Notes under the pieces: generated by a model
What the model saw: the letters and a program-made list of their open reading frames with translations, nothing else
Databases searched by the model: none
What the model was told of the DNA's origin: nothing
Translations under genes and position numbers: made by a program
Shown here: positions 33,346-45,194 of the stretch, piece after piece
Position numbering within the stretch: position 1 is the stretch's first letter
Layout of the letters: each line of letters starts with the position of its first letter
Assembly: GCF_040939455.1 (NCBI RefSeq)
Contig: NC_134106.1
Coordinates: 78,685,001-78,749,000 of the forward strand
Source of the DNA: Microcebus murinus
Lineage: Eukaryota > Chordata > Mammalia > Primates > Cheirogaleidae
Length of the DNA stretch: 64,000 nt
Reading direction: 5' to 3'

Positions 33346-33539
33346 ACTGATGCAAGGAAGGGACCACACAGTGGGTGACTATGACAGGCAGTAACAGAAG
33401 GGATTAACAGCACATGTAGAAAGCAATAGAATTATTCATGCATAAATACTGCAATGTGATTCCACCAAACTGACGATAATCGGCAGCCTGTTTCTCCCCT
33501 ACTCCCATCTCCATCTTTTCTTTTACATGGATATCCATG

Positions 33540-34260
33540 TGATCTGTATGTCTGCCTATCTTAACTGTATTAAGTCTTCCAATCCAGGAGCACAAGATGT
33601 CTTTCCACTCTTTTAAGTTTTAAATTGTTTTCAACAATGTTTTGTAGTTTTCAGTGTATAAGTATTATACTTCCTTAGTTAATTTTATTCCTAAATGTAA
33701 TTGTTTTTTTAGTTTCATTTTTGGATTGCTCATTGCTAATGTACAGAAATACGACTGATGTTTGCATATTGATCTTCTATCCTGTAACTTTGCTGAAGTT
33801 GCTTATTCTTAATAGCTATAATAGTGTGTGTGTGTGTGTGTGTGTGTGTTTGGGGGGCATTCCTTAGGGTTTTCTACATAGAAGAAACTGTTATGTGAAT
33901 TAGAGGTAGTTTTAATTCTTCCTTTCCAATCTGGATACCTTTCATTTTCTTTTTCTTGCCTAATACTACTTCCAGGACAATGGTGGCTCGAAGTGGCAAG
34001 AGCAGACATCCTTACCTGGTTCCTGATTTTAGAGGAAAGCCTCACTCTTTTACCATTAAGTATTTTTGTTAGCTGTGGATTTTTCACAGATAGCCATTAC
34101 AGGTTGAGGAAGTCTGTCTGTATTTCTAGTTTGTTGAGTGTTTTTTTTTTATCATGAAAGGGCATTGGATTTTGTCAAATGTTTTTACTGCATCTATCAA
34201 CATGGTTATGTGGTTTTATCATTTATTTTACATTTAAGGTACATTAATTTCAACATGTGA
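33540..34260 (-). repeat. L1 ORF2 fragment, minus strand
   Basis: Complement of ORF2 text: 'tgcatattgatcttctatcctgtaactttgctgaagtt' (in part), 'tccaggacaatggtggctcgaag', 'gacatccttacctggttcctga' and 'gggcattggattttgtcaaatg'. The frame is broken. A (GT)13 tract lies at 33824-33850. Confidence 0.85.
33824..33850. repeat. (GT)13 microsatellite within L1
   Basis: Uninterrupted GT run inside the minus-strand L1, followed by TTTGGGGGG. Confidence 0.95.
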
Positions 34261-34399
34261 AAATCAACTCTGAATTTTTTGTATAAATTCCTAAAAATAT
34301 ATCCTTAGAAAACAATGAAGATGATCAATATGCCAATAATATGAGATAGTGTGGTGATTCACATTTTTAAGGGAATTTTCACATTCAAAAAACCTTGGG

Positions 34400-34525
34400 T
34401 AAGTGACCACGCAGTTGTTATTATTAATCTTCATTTTACAAGTGACGGACTTGCCAAGGAATACAACAATGGCACATGGCAGAACCAGCGCCAGGATTCA
34501 GGTCTTCTCACTTCCAGTCTGTATA
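34400..34525 (-). repeat. MIR SINE fragment
   Basis: 'gttattattaatcttcattttac' followed by 'acatggcagaaccagcgccagg' and 'attcaggtcttctcacttcc' matches minus-strand MIR. Confidence 0.7.
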
Positions 34526-34619
34526 GTCACATACATAGATAAATTCTTATAATTATACTAAAAAGACAACCACAGCACCATTATAAGAAAAGGTAAGGAA
34601 AACTTTGCTCAAAACTAGT

Positions 34620-36415
34620 ATCCTAACATCTGAAGGTGCACTGAGGCTACTGAAGCATTTAATGGTCATCTATCCACCATCCCTTCCTATGAGTCATTCC
34701 TGTCACTCACAGGAAGGATTTTTCTCCCATCTCCATATACTTCCTTGACCTCATGGCATGTGGGAACAATTGTCCCATTTCTCTCTGTTCCTCTTTAGAG
34801 CCAAACTGCTTTGAAGAGCATCCTCCACTCTCCTTTGAAACTTCCTTTCCTGACTCCAGCCAGCGTGCTGAGCTGACACTGGTCTGGCATGCCTGATGTT
34901 GACTCTCAGTTTCCACCTTAACGCAACCTCTCGGCACTTGGTTTCAGTTGACATTTCTCTCCTGCACGAATCAGTCTCCACCTGGCCATCACATCATCTG
35001 CTCCTAGTTCTCCCCTTTCCTTGATGGATGCTCCCTCCCGGTTTCCTTTGCAAGGTCCTTCTTGCCCTTCCTGACCTGCAAATTTGACTGTGCAACCCAG
35101 GGTTCAACTCTACCAGTTCTCTTTTCTAAATGTGCTTACGTTCTGGGAGATCTCATCCTGGTCAAACTTATACAAACCTACACCTTTCCACTAAATTCCA
35201 AACTGATGCATCTAACTGCTTCCCAGTTATCTCCACTTTAATATCAGAATAGCTCCCCAAATTTAATACATTTTAAACTGAGCTATTGATTTCCACCATA
35301 AATCTGCATTTACCATAGTCTTTCCCATCTTAGTTAATGGCAACTTCATTCTTCTATTTGTTTAGATCAAAATTTTGGGCTCATCTCGACCCTTTTCTTT
35401 TTTTCACACTGCATAGTCTATTAGTGAATCCTGTCAGCTCAACTCTCAAAATGTATCCTGAATCCAATCGCTCGTGATATCTACTGCTACCACCCTGGTA
35501 TAAGCCACTGTCATCTCTCATCTGACTTTCACTGAAGTCTCTTGCTTCTACCCTTGTCCCCGAACAAGTCTCTTCTCCCTACAACAGCCAGAGTGATCAC
35601 TAAAAAACATAAAACAGATCGTGCCAATCTTCTGCCATGCCAGTCTTTCAGCGGCTTCCTATCTCATGGAAGGTGAACCCCAAGGTCCTTACAATAGCCC
35701 ATGGGGGTCCTAGATGACCTGGCCATGGCTCTCCCCATGACTCGGTTCCCATCATTCTTGTCTTACCTACTCTACTCCTGCTACAATGGCCTCTTCCACG
35801 TTTCTCCAAACAGGCTCCTGCCTTAGGGCCTGTGCACTTGCTGTTCCCTTAGCCTGTCCACTCTACTGTGATAGAGACATCACCCACTCCCCCATTTGTT
35901 AGGTCTCTGCTCAACTGTCACGTCCGCAGACAGGCCTTCCCAGTATGCTGTGTCTCACATAACACTTGCCCACCCCTTCACCTTGCCTTATTTTCCTTAA
36001 TAGCACTTATCACTGCCTGACATTTAAATATTTACTAATTTTTTTGTCTCACTCCACTAATATATAAATTTCATGAGAACAGGGGACTTTCTCTGTTCAT
36101 ATCTTAGGGGTAGGGATGGCAAAACAATGGCTTCCAGGACAAACTGGCCTGCTACCTGCTTTTTAAAATAATGTTTTATTGGAGCATAGCTACACGAATT
36201 TATTCACTACTGTTGTCTATGGCTGCTTCTGTGCTACAAAGGCATAGCTGAGTAGTCAGGACAGAAGCTGTATGGCCCACAAAGCCTGAAATATTTACCA
36301 CCCAACCTTCATAGGAAAAGTTTGCCGACTCCTTTGATTCCTGTTTTGGGGCCTAGAAGACAGTGCTGGCATACGGTAGAGACACAAACACATCGCTCAA
36401 TGAATGCATGCATGA
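34620..36415 (+). repeat. Long L2 LINE, interrupted by a hAT MITE
   Basis: A long L2-type track: 'gccagagtgatcactaaaaaac', 'ggcttcctatctcatggaagg', 'ccaaggtccttacaatagccc', 'ggctcctgccttagggcctgtg', 'ttaggtctctgctcaactgtc', 'cctaatagcacttatcactgc'-like text, then after the MITE 'acagtgctggcatacggtag' and 'caatgaatgcatgcatg'. The first few hundred bases are less certain. No open frame. Confidence 0.75.
36105..36338. mobile_element. hAT-type MITE inside L2
   Basis: 'aaaataatgttttattggagcatagct', 'ctatggctgcttctgtgctac', 'gaagctgtatggcccacaaagcctgaaatattta' (seen in pieces) and the right end 'aaaagtttgccgactcc' match a common hAT-Charlie type MITE. The left end is diverged. I could not confirm the 8-bp target duplication. 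Confidence 0.75.
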
Positions 36416-38609
36416 AATAGAAGAAGAAAGAAACAAAGAGTGGCTTAAGAAATATTACATCAAAAGGGCATGTGCATTTGTTATTAGATTAACCAAGTGT
36501 AACAAAATATTAGGAACAGTGATTTAAACCTAATAAAAATCCAAATATGGAGAAAAGATATTTTATAATTCTGTTTTCTAAAAGTTGGAAATTTAATGTA
36601 TTTCCTTTGATGTGATGTGACAGAAATGCTGAGATGAATACCTCCAGCTCATGTGACATTTAAGCTTATGTAGAACTTTATCGTCTGGGGGACTTTGGTG
36701 CAAATACATACATATACACATCAAAAACTATTGCTTTGGAAACCTGAAAGTTTTTTTTTTTTCCCTTTTTCTTCTCATTCAGGCCAATGTTTTGATTTTC
36801 CATTTCCCCTTGGGCAAGGAGACAGTCTGCTTTTGGATTTAGGGTCCTTACATTGTAATAATTGTAAAAACAGTACACTTGAAAGGCTTAATGTAGACAT
36901 TACCAAAAGCCTTTTAGCCCAGACATCTGTAAATGCTAGTGAACATAATAAAATTAAAAAAAAAAAAAAAACAGGATTCCCTTTTTATGATGTTATTTTT
37001 TTTTTAAAGGCACTAATTTTGCCAGCATGAGAGAGAGTGGAAGGAACAAAACCCAAAAAGGAAAAGGTCATAGTTAGAATTTTAAAACATGGTACAAAGC
37101 CTCCCCTGAAAATTTCCAAGACACACTGCCCGAGCTGTAGCCTGTTCTGTCACCGTAGGGAGAGGGGCCTTCCATGGCCCTGTAAAGCTCTTCTGCAGTA
37201 ATGCATTTGAAACTGTTCTGAAACTTTTTAAAACTTTGACTTGCAAGACTGGTTCTCAAGAGGGCGACTCAAAAGGCGTTTGCTCAATTTCCTCTATGCT
37301 TTACTCTTAGTGCAACATCAAAGGCTCAGGCTTCTCCTGATATCTGACCACTTTAACTAGTCGTTAGGTTTGTGGACAACCAATCCAATCCTAACACATG
37401 CACATACACGGCATTCACCACGAACTCAGAGACAGGATTTCTGAAGGTAAAAATAATTAGCGTTCCAAAACCCCACAAGACTCAAAATATTTCAAATGAA
37501 TGGCGTTTAGATAGCCAGAAGAAAAAAGAAGACGCAAATGATTATTTTGGCCCACACACAGGATCTATTTTCTTAAGCTTGGATATTTTCCAAACAAATC
37601 AATTTAAACATCCAAAAAGGCTGTCTTGCCTTGCTGTTTTAGAAAAGTTCCTAGAGTTTCAGAGAATTTAATGCGGGAACAAAACAGTGAATGAATGGCT
37701 GCTTGGAACCTTGTGCCCAGGCTGGCCTTGTCTTTTCTTGGCATCTGTTTTACAGAGGATAGTGGTGGATAAAATCCATTACTCAACAGAAGGAAAACAG
37801 ACAATGAGCAGAGATTTAAATTAGAAAGCATCACTATTTACCCGACTTCAAAACAGCAATAAAATTTTTGCTCTATTGCAAAGCTTGATAATTGCCATGC
37901 ACTGCCAACCGCTACCTCCCAAGTTCCCTTTAATCTCCTCCTCCAAACTCAAGGGGATGGAAACCCCCTATACCCTGGTTCCAACCATGGAGATTCTGAA
38001 AAGCGGTTGCACATGGCCTCCTCTTCTAAGCCTACCTGTTCTGAGGGGGCCTGCGCGTCGTCAGTGTCCAGGGATGCTGGGTAGACAACGCAAAAGGAGA
38101 GGGTACGAACGTAAATTCTGCAGTTTTGGTGCGAGTGGCTGAGCTGCAATGTGCGAGAACTCACCCTATCTCAGGACACGTAACTCAGGCTTCTCTCAAG
38201 AGGGCACTTGAGCTCTACAGATGAAAGACGACACATGACAGCAGAAGAGGACTTGCTTCAACCTCACACTGTCCTAGGGACTAAGTCAAGCTTGGTCACT
38301 GATAAAATGTGTGTTCTTTTCTCAGCCAAACAACACTTTTGTACACGTCATCTGTAGCAAATCAGTTAGCCTGTTTTTCTAGAATCCAGAACTATCTTTC
38401 TAGAGATTGTGATGTGGAGGCTGTCATTTGCAGAAATTTCCAAAAAAGGAAAGAAAGAATGGTCAGGATACCATCCTGAAGATGTAAATCCAGCAACTTT
38501 TCTAAGCTATTCTATTACTGCTCTGGGAGTACCTGACAAGGCCCCCAAGGAAAGGGAAAGTTACTCAAGTGGGTCTCCCATGCCTGACTAGACCAGTAAA
38601 GCAATGCTC
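36416..38609. other. Unique sequence, no gene recognised
   Basis: T-run at 36751-36762 and A16 run at 36957-36972 with an upstream AATAAA-like word, but no recognisable transcript body. Frames at 36695-37030, 37372-37671 and 37876-38142 give no recognisable product. Confidence 0.45.
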
Positions 38610-38690
38610 CCTTTTTGAGCACCTACTATGTGCTAAGAACCAGATATTGTACTTAATTATATGTCATCCATTTCAAGTACCTTTGGAAGC
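38610..38690 (-). repeat. MIR fragment
   Basis: 'tttgagcacctactatgtgctaag' is the usual MIR 3' text in complement; the remainder is diverged. Confidence 0.6.
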
Positions 38691-40549
38691 TAAGTCAACT
38701 CTCTTTGATGAAATATCTACTTTTTAGGCAGGTGTTCCCTAAAAGTATTCAGAGAAAACACTAAGATAACCCCTGCAGATGGCTTGCCGAGAAGCAAGAG
38801 TTTACCTCACCAGCTGCCTGGCCTATATGATCAGCAAGGGGTTTATTTAAGCCCCAAGCCCCTCAGGGAATCTGGACACAGCATCTGTCAATCAGAACTA
38901 AGCCCACACAGCCCAGAGATCCCAGGGCTTTGCCTGCTCAGACACTTTCCCACCTGGAAACAAGATTTTGATGAGCTGCCACAAGTCTGCAATCTCCAGC
39001 ACCCTTGTGGATGGTCTGGGGACATTCTTTGGGTCGTTGGGGTATATGTGGGCATGTTTCTGTGTAGTAATATTCTGTCACACCTCCGCAGGCTCGGAAT
39101 CTGATAGAGCACAGGTGGTCACAGGAAGGGCCTGTGGTGCATAGCACAGAAAGGAGATGACAGACACGAGGCCTGAGAGTTAGTCCCTACAGGGGCCAGG
39201 AACAAAAGACTCCAAGCAAAGGGTGGCCCAAAGCCAAATGGGCTGGCAAACAGAACTGCATATATTAGTAAATTATATGAGTACATGTTACATATGGGTA
39301 TGCTATTACAATAGCATAAAGCTTTGTGCAGGATTAAGACACTCTGTTTTCTCAACTTTAAAATCTTGGGCTATTGGCTCATGAGGGAACAAGTTCTACA
39401 AGGCATTTCAACATTTCAAAACGACCAGTTTTCTTCTACTGAATTATGTGGACTTCATTCCTCTAAGTCACTTTTTATTTCAGGATCTGAGCTAAGAATA
39501 TACCGAACGCAATTGTACTGCCCTAAAATTTAGTCCATACCCTTTAAATTACCTTTACAGGCTGTTTCTGTCATGAGTACATTCTAAGTTATTAGAGTTT
39601 TAAAAATCACAATAACCTGATCAGGAGGTCGTATTCGTTTTCCTCTTTGCAAATATGTCCTCATTACCATTGTTCCGGCGTTTCCTCCCTTAACCCCAGC
39701 CCTGCGATTATCTATGGAGGGAATCCTAACTGCAGTTTTAAAGCTGTGTCTTGCTTAGTGTTTACCTGCCATGTGATGTTGGGCACCTCTGAGGTTTTAG
39801 TCACTCATCCTCATTTCTATCCCTGCTTGTGTCCTGGCAGCCAAGAGGGACACAAGGAGTGGAAAACGCAGAAGAGTCAGAGTTATTGCGGGTCAGCCTG
39901 AATTGGTCTGTCTGTTCCTAATCAAACTCTGGATAAGTCATTCCAAGTTCTAATCTATGTGGACCTCTCTAATAGGAGGTGAACGGAACAGAGAATAGAG
40001 AATTATGGTAATGGAGCCAACCAGTGACAAAAACATATATCACTACCTTAGTGCCACACTCGCATTAAGCAGCTGTTTCTTAATCTAAAGTAATAACACA
40101 GAGGGGGATTCTACCTGTCTTTATAAGGACGGTGCTAGCTCAAAAATTATATCCAAATCTCCAAAAATTACCTGTTAAGGTTGCAACTACCAGAGATAGA
40201 AAGAATTAGTTTAGAAAGAATAAAACTTTACTCGCTCCTTACTCCTTTTCTCTTTTTACAATGGAATCTCATCAGAAGTACTACAAGGGAAATAAAAGGG
40301 GAACATTTTTATTTCCCTTCAGGTTTCTGGTGGGTATTTAAAAGTTCTAAGAAATATTTGTAGATGAAAGGCTTTTCTGCTGTCTCTTCTTCCATTGAAT
40401 CTGTGGAAGAGTTTAGAGCTCTTCAGAAAACTTCCAACTCTTTCTATACAGTCAAGAAATTCTGAGAGTTTGAGTCAGTGCAGACTTTTAAGTTATTTAA
40501 GAAGAACTTGAGTTCACCTCCTAGTGCAATACACGTATGTATTCTCTGC
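38691..40549. other. Unique sequence, no gene recognised
   Basis: Frames at 38784-39104 (106 codons) and overlapping minus frames are unrecognised. A weak MIR-like patch may exist at 39755-39825. Confidence 0.4.
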
Positions 40550-40850
40550 ACTGTGTTCTACATACACTCATTGAGCACCTACTCTCAAACCTGACACTCG
40601 CCTGGGTGCTTTATGCAAAAGAACATGAGGGAGAGGAACAGTTTGGGCTTTTTAATCTGACTGGCTGAGTCTGAATTCTAGCTCTGCCACTTTTGCTCTA
40701 TGCCTCTGGGAAAGTTATTTAATCTCTCAGGCCCATTTTCCTCATCTGTAAACGGGGATTGATAATAGCATTTGACTCGTGGGGCCAATGTGAAGCTCAC
40801 ACGAGGTATTAGCACTAAAGCCGCCATAACACACACTAGCGCACTGCACA
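40550..40850 (+). repeat. MIR pair
   Basis: Minus-type MIR text at 40565-40620 ('tcattgagcacctactctca') is followed by a clear plus-strand MIR at 40640-40850 ('tgaattctagctctgccac', 'tttcctcatctgtaaacgggga'). Confidence 0.75.
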
Positions 40851-42214
40851 TCTCCCCGTGTTAGTTGTGGCTGTTGCAATGATTAAAGATTATCGTAGTC
40901 ATATAAAGTGAACGGTAGAATATTGGAGGTTTGGATAAAATAATGTTTCACCTTCAAAATGACAAATGCTTAGGAATTCCTCCCCCCAATTTTCCACATT
41001 CTGTTTCTTGATCCTATGCGATAAAAAGCAAGTGTAACTGAGCAATTTTGTAAGGAATCGGGGGCAAGGGGGCCAGTAAATAGCACAGATAGTGAAAAGC
41101 ATTTGTGGTTTTTATGCCTTAGTGCCATAAAGTTGGAGAGTAAAAAAAAATAAACTGTAACTTCAAACTAATCCTTTTATGCCAGCTTGCTATAAAATAT
41201 TTAGAGGATTCGGGCTGGTTTTAGTGATGGATTCAACGTGCTGTGGCGCTTTGTCCTTTCCCGAACTTTAGCTGCCATGGCTGGATTCCCACCATACCAT
41301 CTGTTCCTGACACTTGGTCTCATTAGTACCACTACTTTTATTGATACACACAGTAATGCCTCTCATACCGTCTTAGCTAGGCATTATTTATTGTATCTAT
41401 ATATACAACAATATTAACACAGTCAAGCACCAGGATCGGTACTTGAGGGCATCATTAAAAATCAGCCAGTGTTCAGCGAGAGATTTAATGATGGATTTAA
41501 TAGTATTAAATGGGCAAAAATGCCCTTGGCCTTTACATTCTCATTTAAAAACATATAAAAGAGCAGTAATTCAGGCAGTTATACTTCTCTCAAAGATTTT
41601 GCTCTAAATCACAGATGGCAATGGGAGGCCATGGCTGCGTGTTGGCTCACACCCCACTCACTCTGACCGAAGCCAGAAGTGCCTCGTTGGGTCGTAATTA
41701 GCAAACCACCCGCAAACTCAACCCTTTAAATCAGAAGCCAGAGAGTGCCGGGCTAAGGCAGACAGGGGAGAAAACAAGCAAAAAACTATGATCTAGGGAT
41801 TCACCGGAGGCTGCCTTTCCTGGATAGCGTTAGCATCGGGACATGTGACCGACCACACCTGTGCCTGCACACCTGCAGTGGGAAGCGCTGTACTTTACTT
41901 TCTGAGAAAGCCTCAGGGTTTGGCTCTTTGGTTTACAGGCTTCAAGGCAACAAGCTTCCCCACCAGCTCCTGCCCCTCCCCCACTGCCTGCCACAGGGCA
42001 TAAATTTCTGTTGCAGAATCACATCATTTAAGCCACCTAATTATCAATTCCCTATGATGTATATCCTGGAGAGGTCTAAACAGGGGCTGCTGGTCTGCAA
42101 GTTTAAGCATTTCTTATTGGAGACCATTAGACTCGGTTTCAAATTTGGATGGTGACAGTTTTGGCTGCAAAAAACCAACAACAAAACCAGAAAACCCCTG
42201 GAGTTTGGTCAGAG
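40851..42214. other. Unique, complex sequence
   Basis: No repeat or gene recognised. 41150-41600 is AT-rich but not low complexity, with several homeodomain-like words; it is treated as a conserved-element candidate in the findings. Confidence 0.45.
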
Positions 42215-42355
42215 GCTTGGCTTTGAGTTTGCTCGGTTATGCACCAGCTCTGTGGCCCAGGGCTGGCTCTCCTTGGAGTCAGCTTCCTCAGCTGTGAAAT
42301 GCCTCCCGCAGTGGTTATGATACTTCTCATCGTTAGATAACACACGTGGAATTAG
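42215..42355 (+). repeat. MIR fragment
   Basis: 'cagctctgtggcccagggctgg', 'cagcttcctcagctgtgaaatg' and 'gtggttatgatacttctcatc' are in MIR order. It abuts the Tigger element. Confidence 0.6.
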
Positions 42356-42792
42356 ATAAGGCACAGCCGTGTGCTGCAGAACAACAGCATTTCAGCCAAT
42401 GACAGACGGCATGTATGACGGTGGTCCCATAACGATATAACAGAGCTGAAAACTTCCTGTCGCCTAGTGATGTCGTAGCTGTCGTAACGTCATCGTAGTG
42501 CAATGCATTATTCACGTTTTCGGTGATGCTGGTGTCAACAAACCTGCTGCCGTTCCAGCTGTTAAAAGTATCACACATATAATTATGCACAGTACATAAC
42601 ACTTGCCAATGGACGACTGTACCTGGTTTATGTATTTACTACACTGCACTATTTATTGTTATTTTGGAACATACTCCTTCTACTTATTAAAAAAAAGTTA
42701 ACTGTAAAACAGCCTCAGGCAGGTCCTCCAGGAGGTACTCCAGAAGAAGGCATTGTTAGCAAGGAGATGACAGCTCCACGCATGTTACTGTC

Positions 42793-42861
42793 CCTGAAGA
42801 CCTTCCAGTGGGACAAGATGTGGAGGTGGGAGACAGTGATATTGATCCAGACCCTGTGTAG
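42793..42861 (+). pseudogene. Remnant of a Tigger transposase-like C-terminal frame
   Basis: A short frame reads 'EDLPVGQDVEVGDSDIDP' and ends at a TAG stop at 42859-42861. The acidic tail before the stop resembles the C-terminal region of pogo/Tigger transposases, which act by cut-and-paste at TA sites using a DDD/DDE catalytic core. That core is absent here. The assignment rests on position within the element and on the acidic composition; I have not confirmed it by alignment. Confidence 0.45.
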
Positions 42862-43090
42862 GCCTAGGCTCGTGTGTGTCTGTGTCTTAGTTTAAAAAGC
42901 GAAAGAAAAAAATTTTAAATAGAAAAAAGCATATAGAATAAAGATATAAAGGAAGGAGCTATTTTTCTATAGCTATACGTTTGTGTTTTAAGCTAAGTGT
43001 TGTTACAAAACAGTTAAAAAGTTAAAAAAAATTGAAAAGTCTATAAAGTAAAATGGTTACAGTAAGAGTAAGTTAATTTATTATTGAAGA

Positions 43091-43434
43091 CATTTTTTTT
43101 TTTTTTTTTGAGACAGAGTCTCACTTTGTTGCCCAGGCTAGAGTGAGTGTTGTGGTGTCAGCCTAGCTCACAGCAACCTCAAACTCCTGGGCTCAAGTGA
43201 TCCTCCTGCCTCAGCCTCCCGAGTAGCTGGGACTACAGGCATGCGCCACCGTGCCCGGCTAATTTTTTTTCTACATATATTAGTTGGCCAATTAATTTCT
43301 TTCTATTTTTTTTTATAGTAGACATGGGATCTTGCTCTTGCTCAGGCTGGTTTTGAAATCCTGACCTCGAGCAATCCGCCCGCCTCGGCCTTCCAGAGTG
43401 CTAGGATTACAGGCGTGAGCCACCGTGCCTGGCC
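43091..43434 (-). mobile_element. Alu SINE, lemur-type, nested in Tigger
   Basis: T17 run, 'gagacagagtctcactttgtt', 'gctagagtgagtgttgtggtg', the lemur linker 'tagttggccaattaatttct', then the left arm ending 'gccaccgtgcctggcc'. Left flank GAAGACATTT and right flank GAAAAATATT may be a diverged target-site duplication. The Tigger sequence resumes directly after it. Confidence 0.95.
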
Positions 43435-43906
43435 GAAAAATATTTTTTATAAATTAAGTGTGCAGTGTTTCTAAAGTCTACAGTCGTGTGTACAGCAATG
43501 CCCTAGGCCTTCATATTCACTCACCACTCACTCACTGACTCACCCAGAGCAACTTCTAGTCCTGTAAGCTCCATTCATGGTGAGTGCCCTACACAGGGAT
43601 ATCATTTTTTATCTTTTATAATGTGATTTTTACTGTCCCTTTTCTATGTTTAGATATCTTTAGATACACAAATACTTACCATTGTGTTACAATTGCCTAC
43701 AATACTCAGTACAGTCACGTGCTGTTCAAGTTTGTAGCCTGGCAGTGACAGGCCACACCATACACACACCATACAGCCTAGGCATGTAGTGGGCTGTACC
43801 ATCTAGGTTTGTGTAAGTACATGCTATGATGTGTGCACAACGACGAAATCACCCAATGACACATTTCTTAGAAGGTATTCCCACTGTTAAGCAATGCATG
43901 ACTGTA

Positions 43907-45063
43907 TATGAAACACTTCCTACAAGCTTTGCATTCATTTTTTAATAAGAAGTTGTTGAGGATGCAGGCTACTGGTTCTGCCTTCTTTTCTGGAGATCCT
44001 AGAAATCATGAAAATGTGACCAGAGTGGCAGCACGGCTGCCCTCTGTTAGAACCTCCACCAGGCCTCTCCGCACACCCGTACCGATTACCCTGTATGGAC
44101 GGCAGCCTGGCCTCTTTCTCCCTCCATCATCAGAAGAGACTTTCATTTTGGAAATGCTGCCCATCAGCACCGAGAATGGGTCATGCCAGGAGAGGCTGGC
44201 AGCGATACTGCTCAAGGATTCTAGTGCTGCTTCCATGGGAAGTTACAGAGGCGAACTGAGTCCTTCTCACGTTTTTTAAAATCTTGCCAGGAAAAATAAA
44301 CATCAGTGGCAGAAGCGCAAGCTCTGCAAATTAAAAGATAGCTACCAAATGATCTTCTTTGCATTTTAAAGCAAATTACGGAATCATTCAACTAATTTCA
44401 ACAATGAAAGAAATGTAGAACCAGTCGAAATTACACATGCATGGACCCCGGTGATGATACCTAAAATTAGATTGTTGATGGCAGCTCCTGCAAAAATAAG
44501 TGCAAAGTGATTGCTCATCAGAAAATACATACATTCCCATGTGAAACTCTCTTGCCTGTGATAAATTCTTCCAAAGAAATGACTACTCAAGCATTTACCA
44601 ACCTGCCTTAGAAAATACTGCAAGCTAATATTTCTTGTCCAAAAATGTGTATACAGCACAGATAAGGGAAGAAACGTGACAGCAGCATCAGAGTCTTGAA
44701 CTGTCTGAAAAGCCCATATAGTAAATGAAGTGCCACAAAAACATGACTAAGGACCAGGCTAATGTAATTACAGTGTCTACCAGTAGCAACCACGACAAAA
44801 TAACCAAAAATTTGTTAATAAAATGACCATATGCTTTTCAACATCTACACACAATGGGCCTTAATGCTCTGGAAATTTTGAATGAAACGCACTAGATAAA
44901 GCCTTCTGTGAATGCATGAGAGATGTACAATTTACTTCTCCCCTGGTAAAAGAACTCTGAGCAATATCCATGTATCTGAGGATAAAATGTTTCCTTTATG
45001 AAGCACTGGTTTGCTTTTACAATTTTACTGTCAATCGTCATGAAGCAGCTACCGAATTCTACA
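43907..45063. other. Unclassified sequence
   Basis: The frame at 43908-44279 (123 codons) starts just outside the Tigger and is unrecognised; its antisense 44236-44006 is also open. No gene is called. Confidence 0.4.
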
Positions 45064-45190
45064 GTAGTTTTCAACCAGGGGCGATGTCTGAAGACAATTC
45101 TGGTTGTCCCAACTGAAGGGGTGCTACGGGCACCTAAGTGGGTAGAGGCCAGGGGTGCTGCCAAATATCCTGGAGTGCGCTCTTTTATGT
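45064..45190 (+). repeat. hAT-Charlie MITE fragment (MER5/MER20 type)
   Basis: 'cagtagttttcaaccaggggcga', 'tctgaagacaattctggttgtc', 'gggtagaggccaggggtgctgcc' and 'aaatatcctggagtgcgc' match the left two-thirds of a common hAT MITE. The exact subfamily name is uncertain. Confidence 0.75.
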
Positions 45191-45194
45191 AGCT

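Larger units (their letters stand above)
42362..43904 (+). mobile_element. Tigger-type DNA transposon (TcMar), internally deleted
   Basis: Left end 'CACAGCCGTGTGCTGCAGAAC' (first 20 bases resemble the right end) and right end 'GCAATGCATGACTG' are imperfect inverted repeats; TA follows the right end. Internal phrases 'gacggtggtcccataacgat', 'ctgtcgcctagtgatgtcg', 'caatactcagtacagtcacg' and 'tgcacaacgacgaaatcac' match mammalian Tigger elements. At about 1.2 kb without the Alu it is shorter than autonomous Tiggers (about 2.4 kb or more), so it is internally deleted. A lemur Alu sits inside at 43091-43434. Confidence 0.85.

Noticed and set aside
36957..36972. A16 run with upstream AATAAA-like word as a retrocopy tail
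   Set aside because: No target-site duplication and no recognisable gene body; the word is common in AT-rich DNA.
43908..44279. 123-codon frame right after the Tigger element
   Set aside because: Its start lies at the transposon edge, both strands are open, and there is no recognisable protein.
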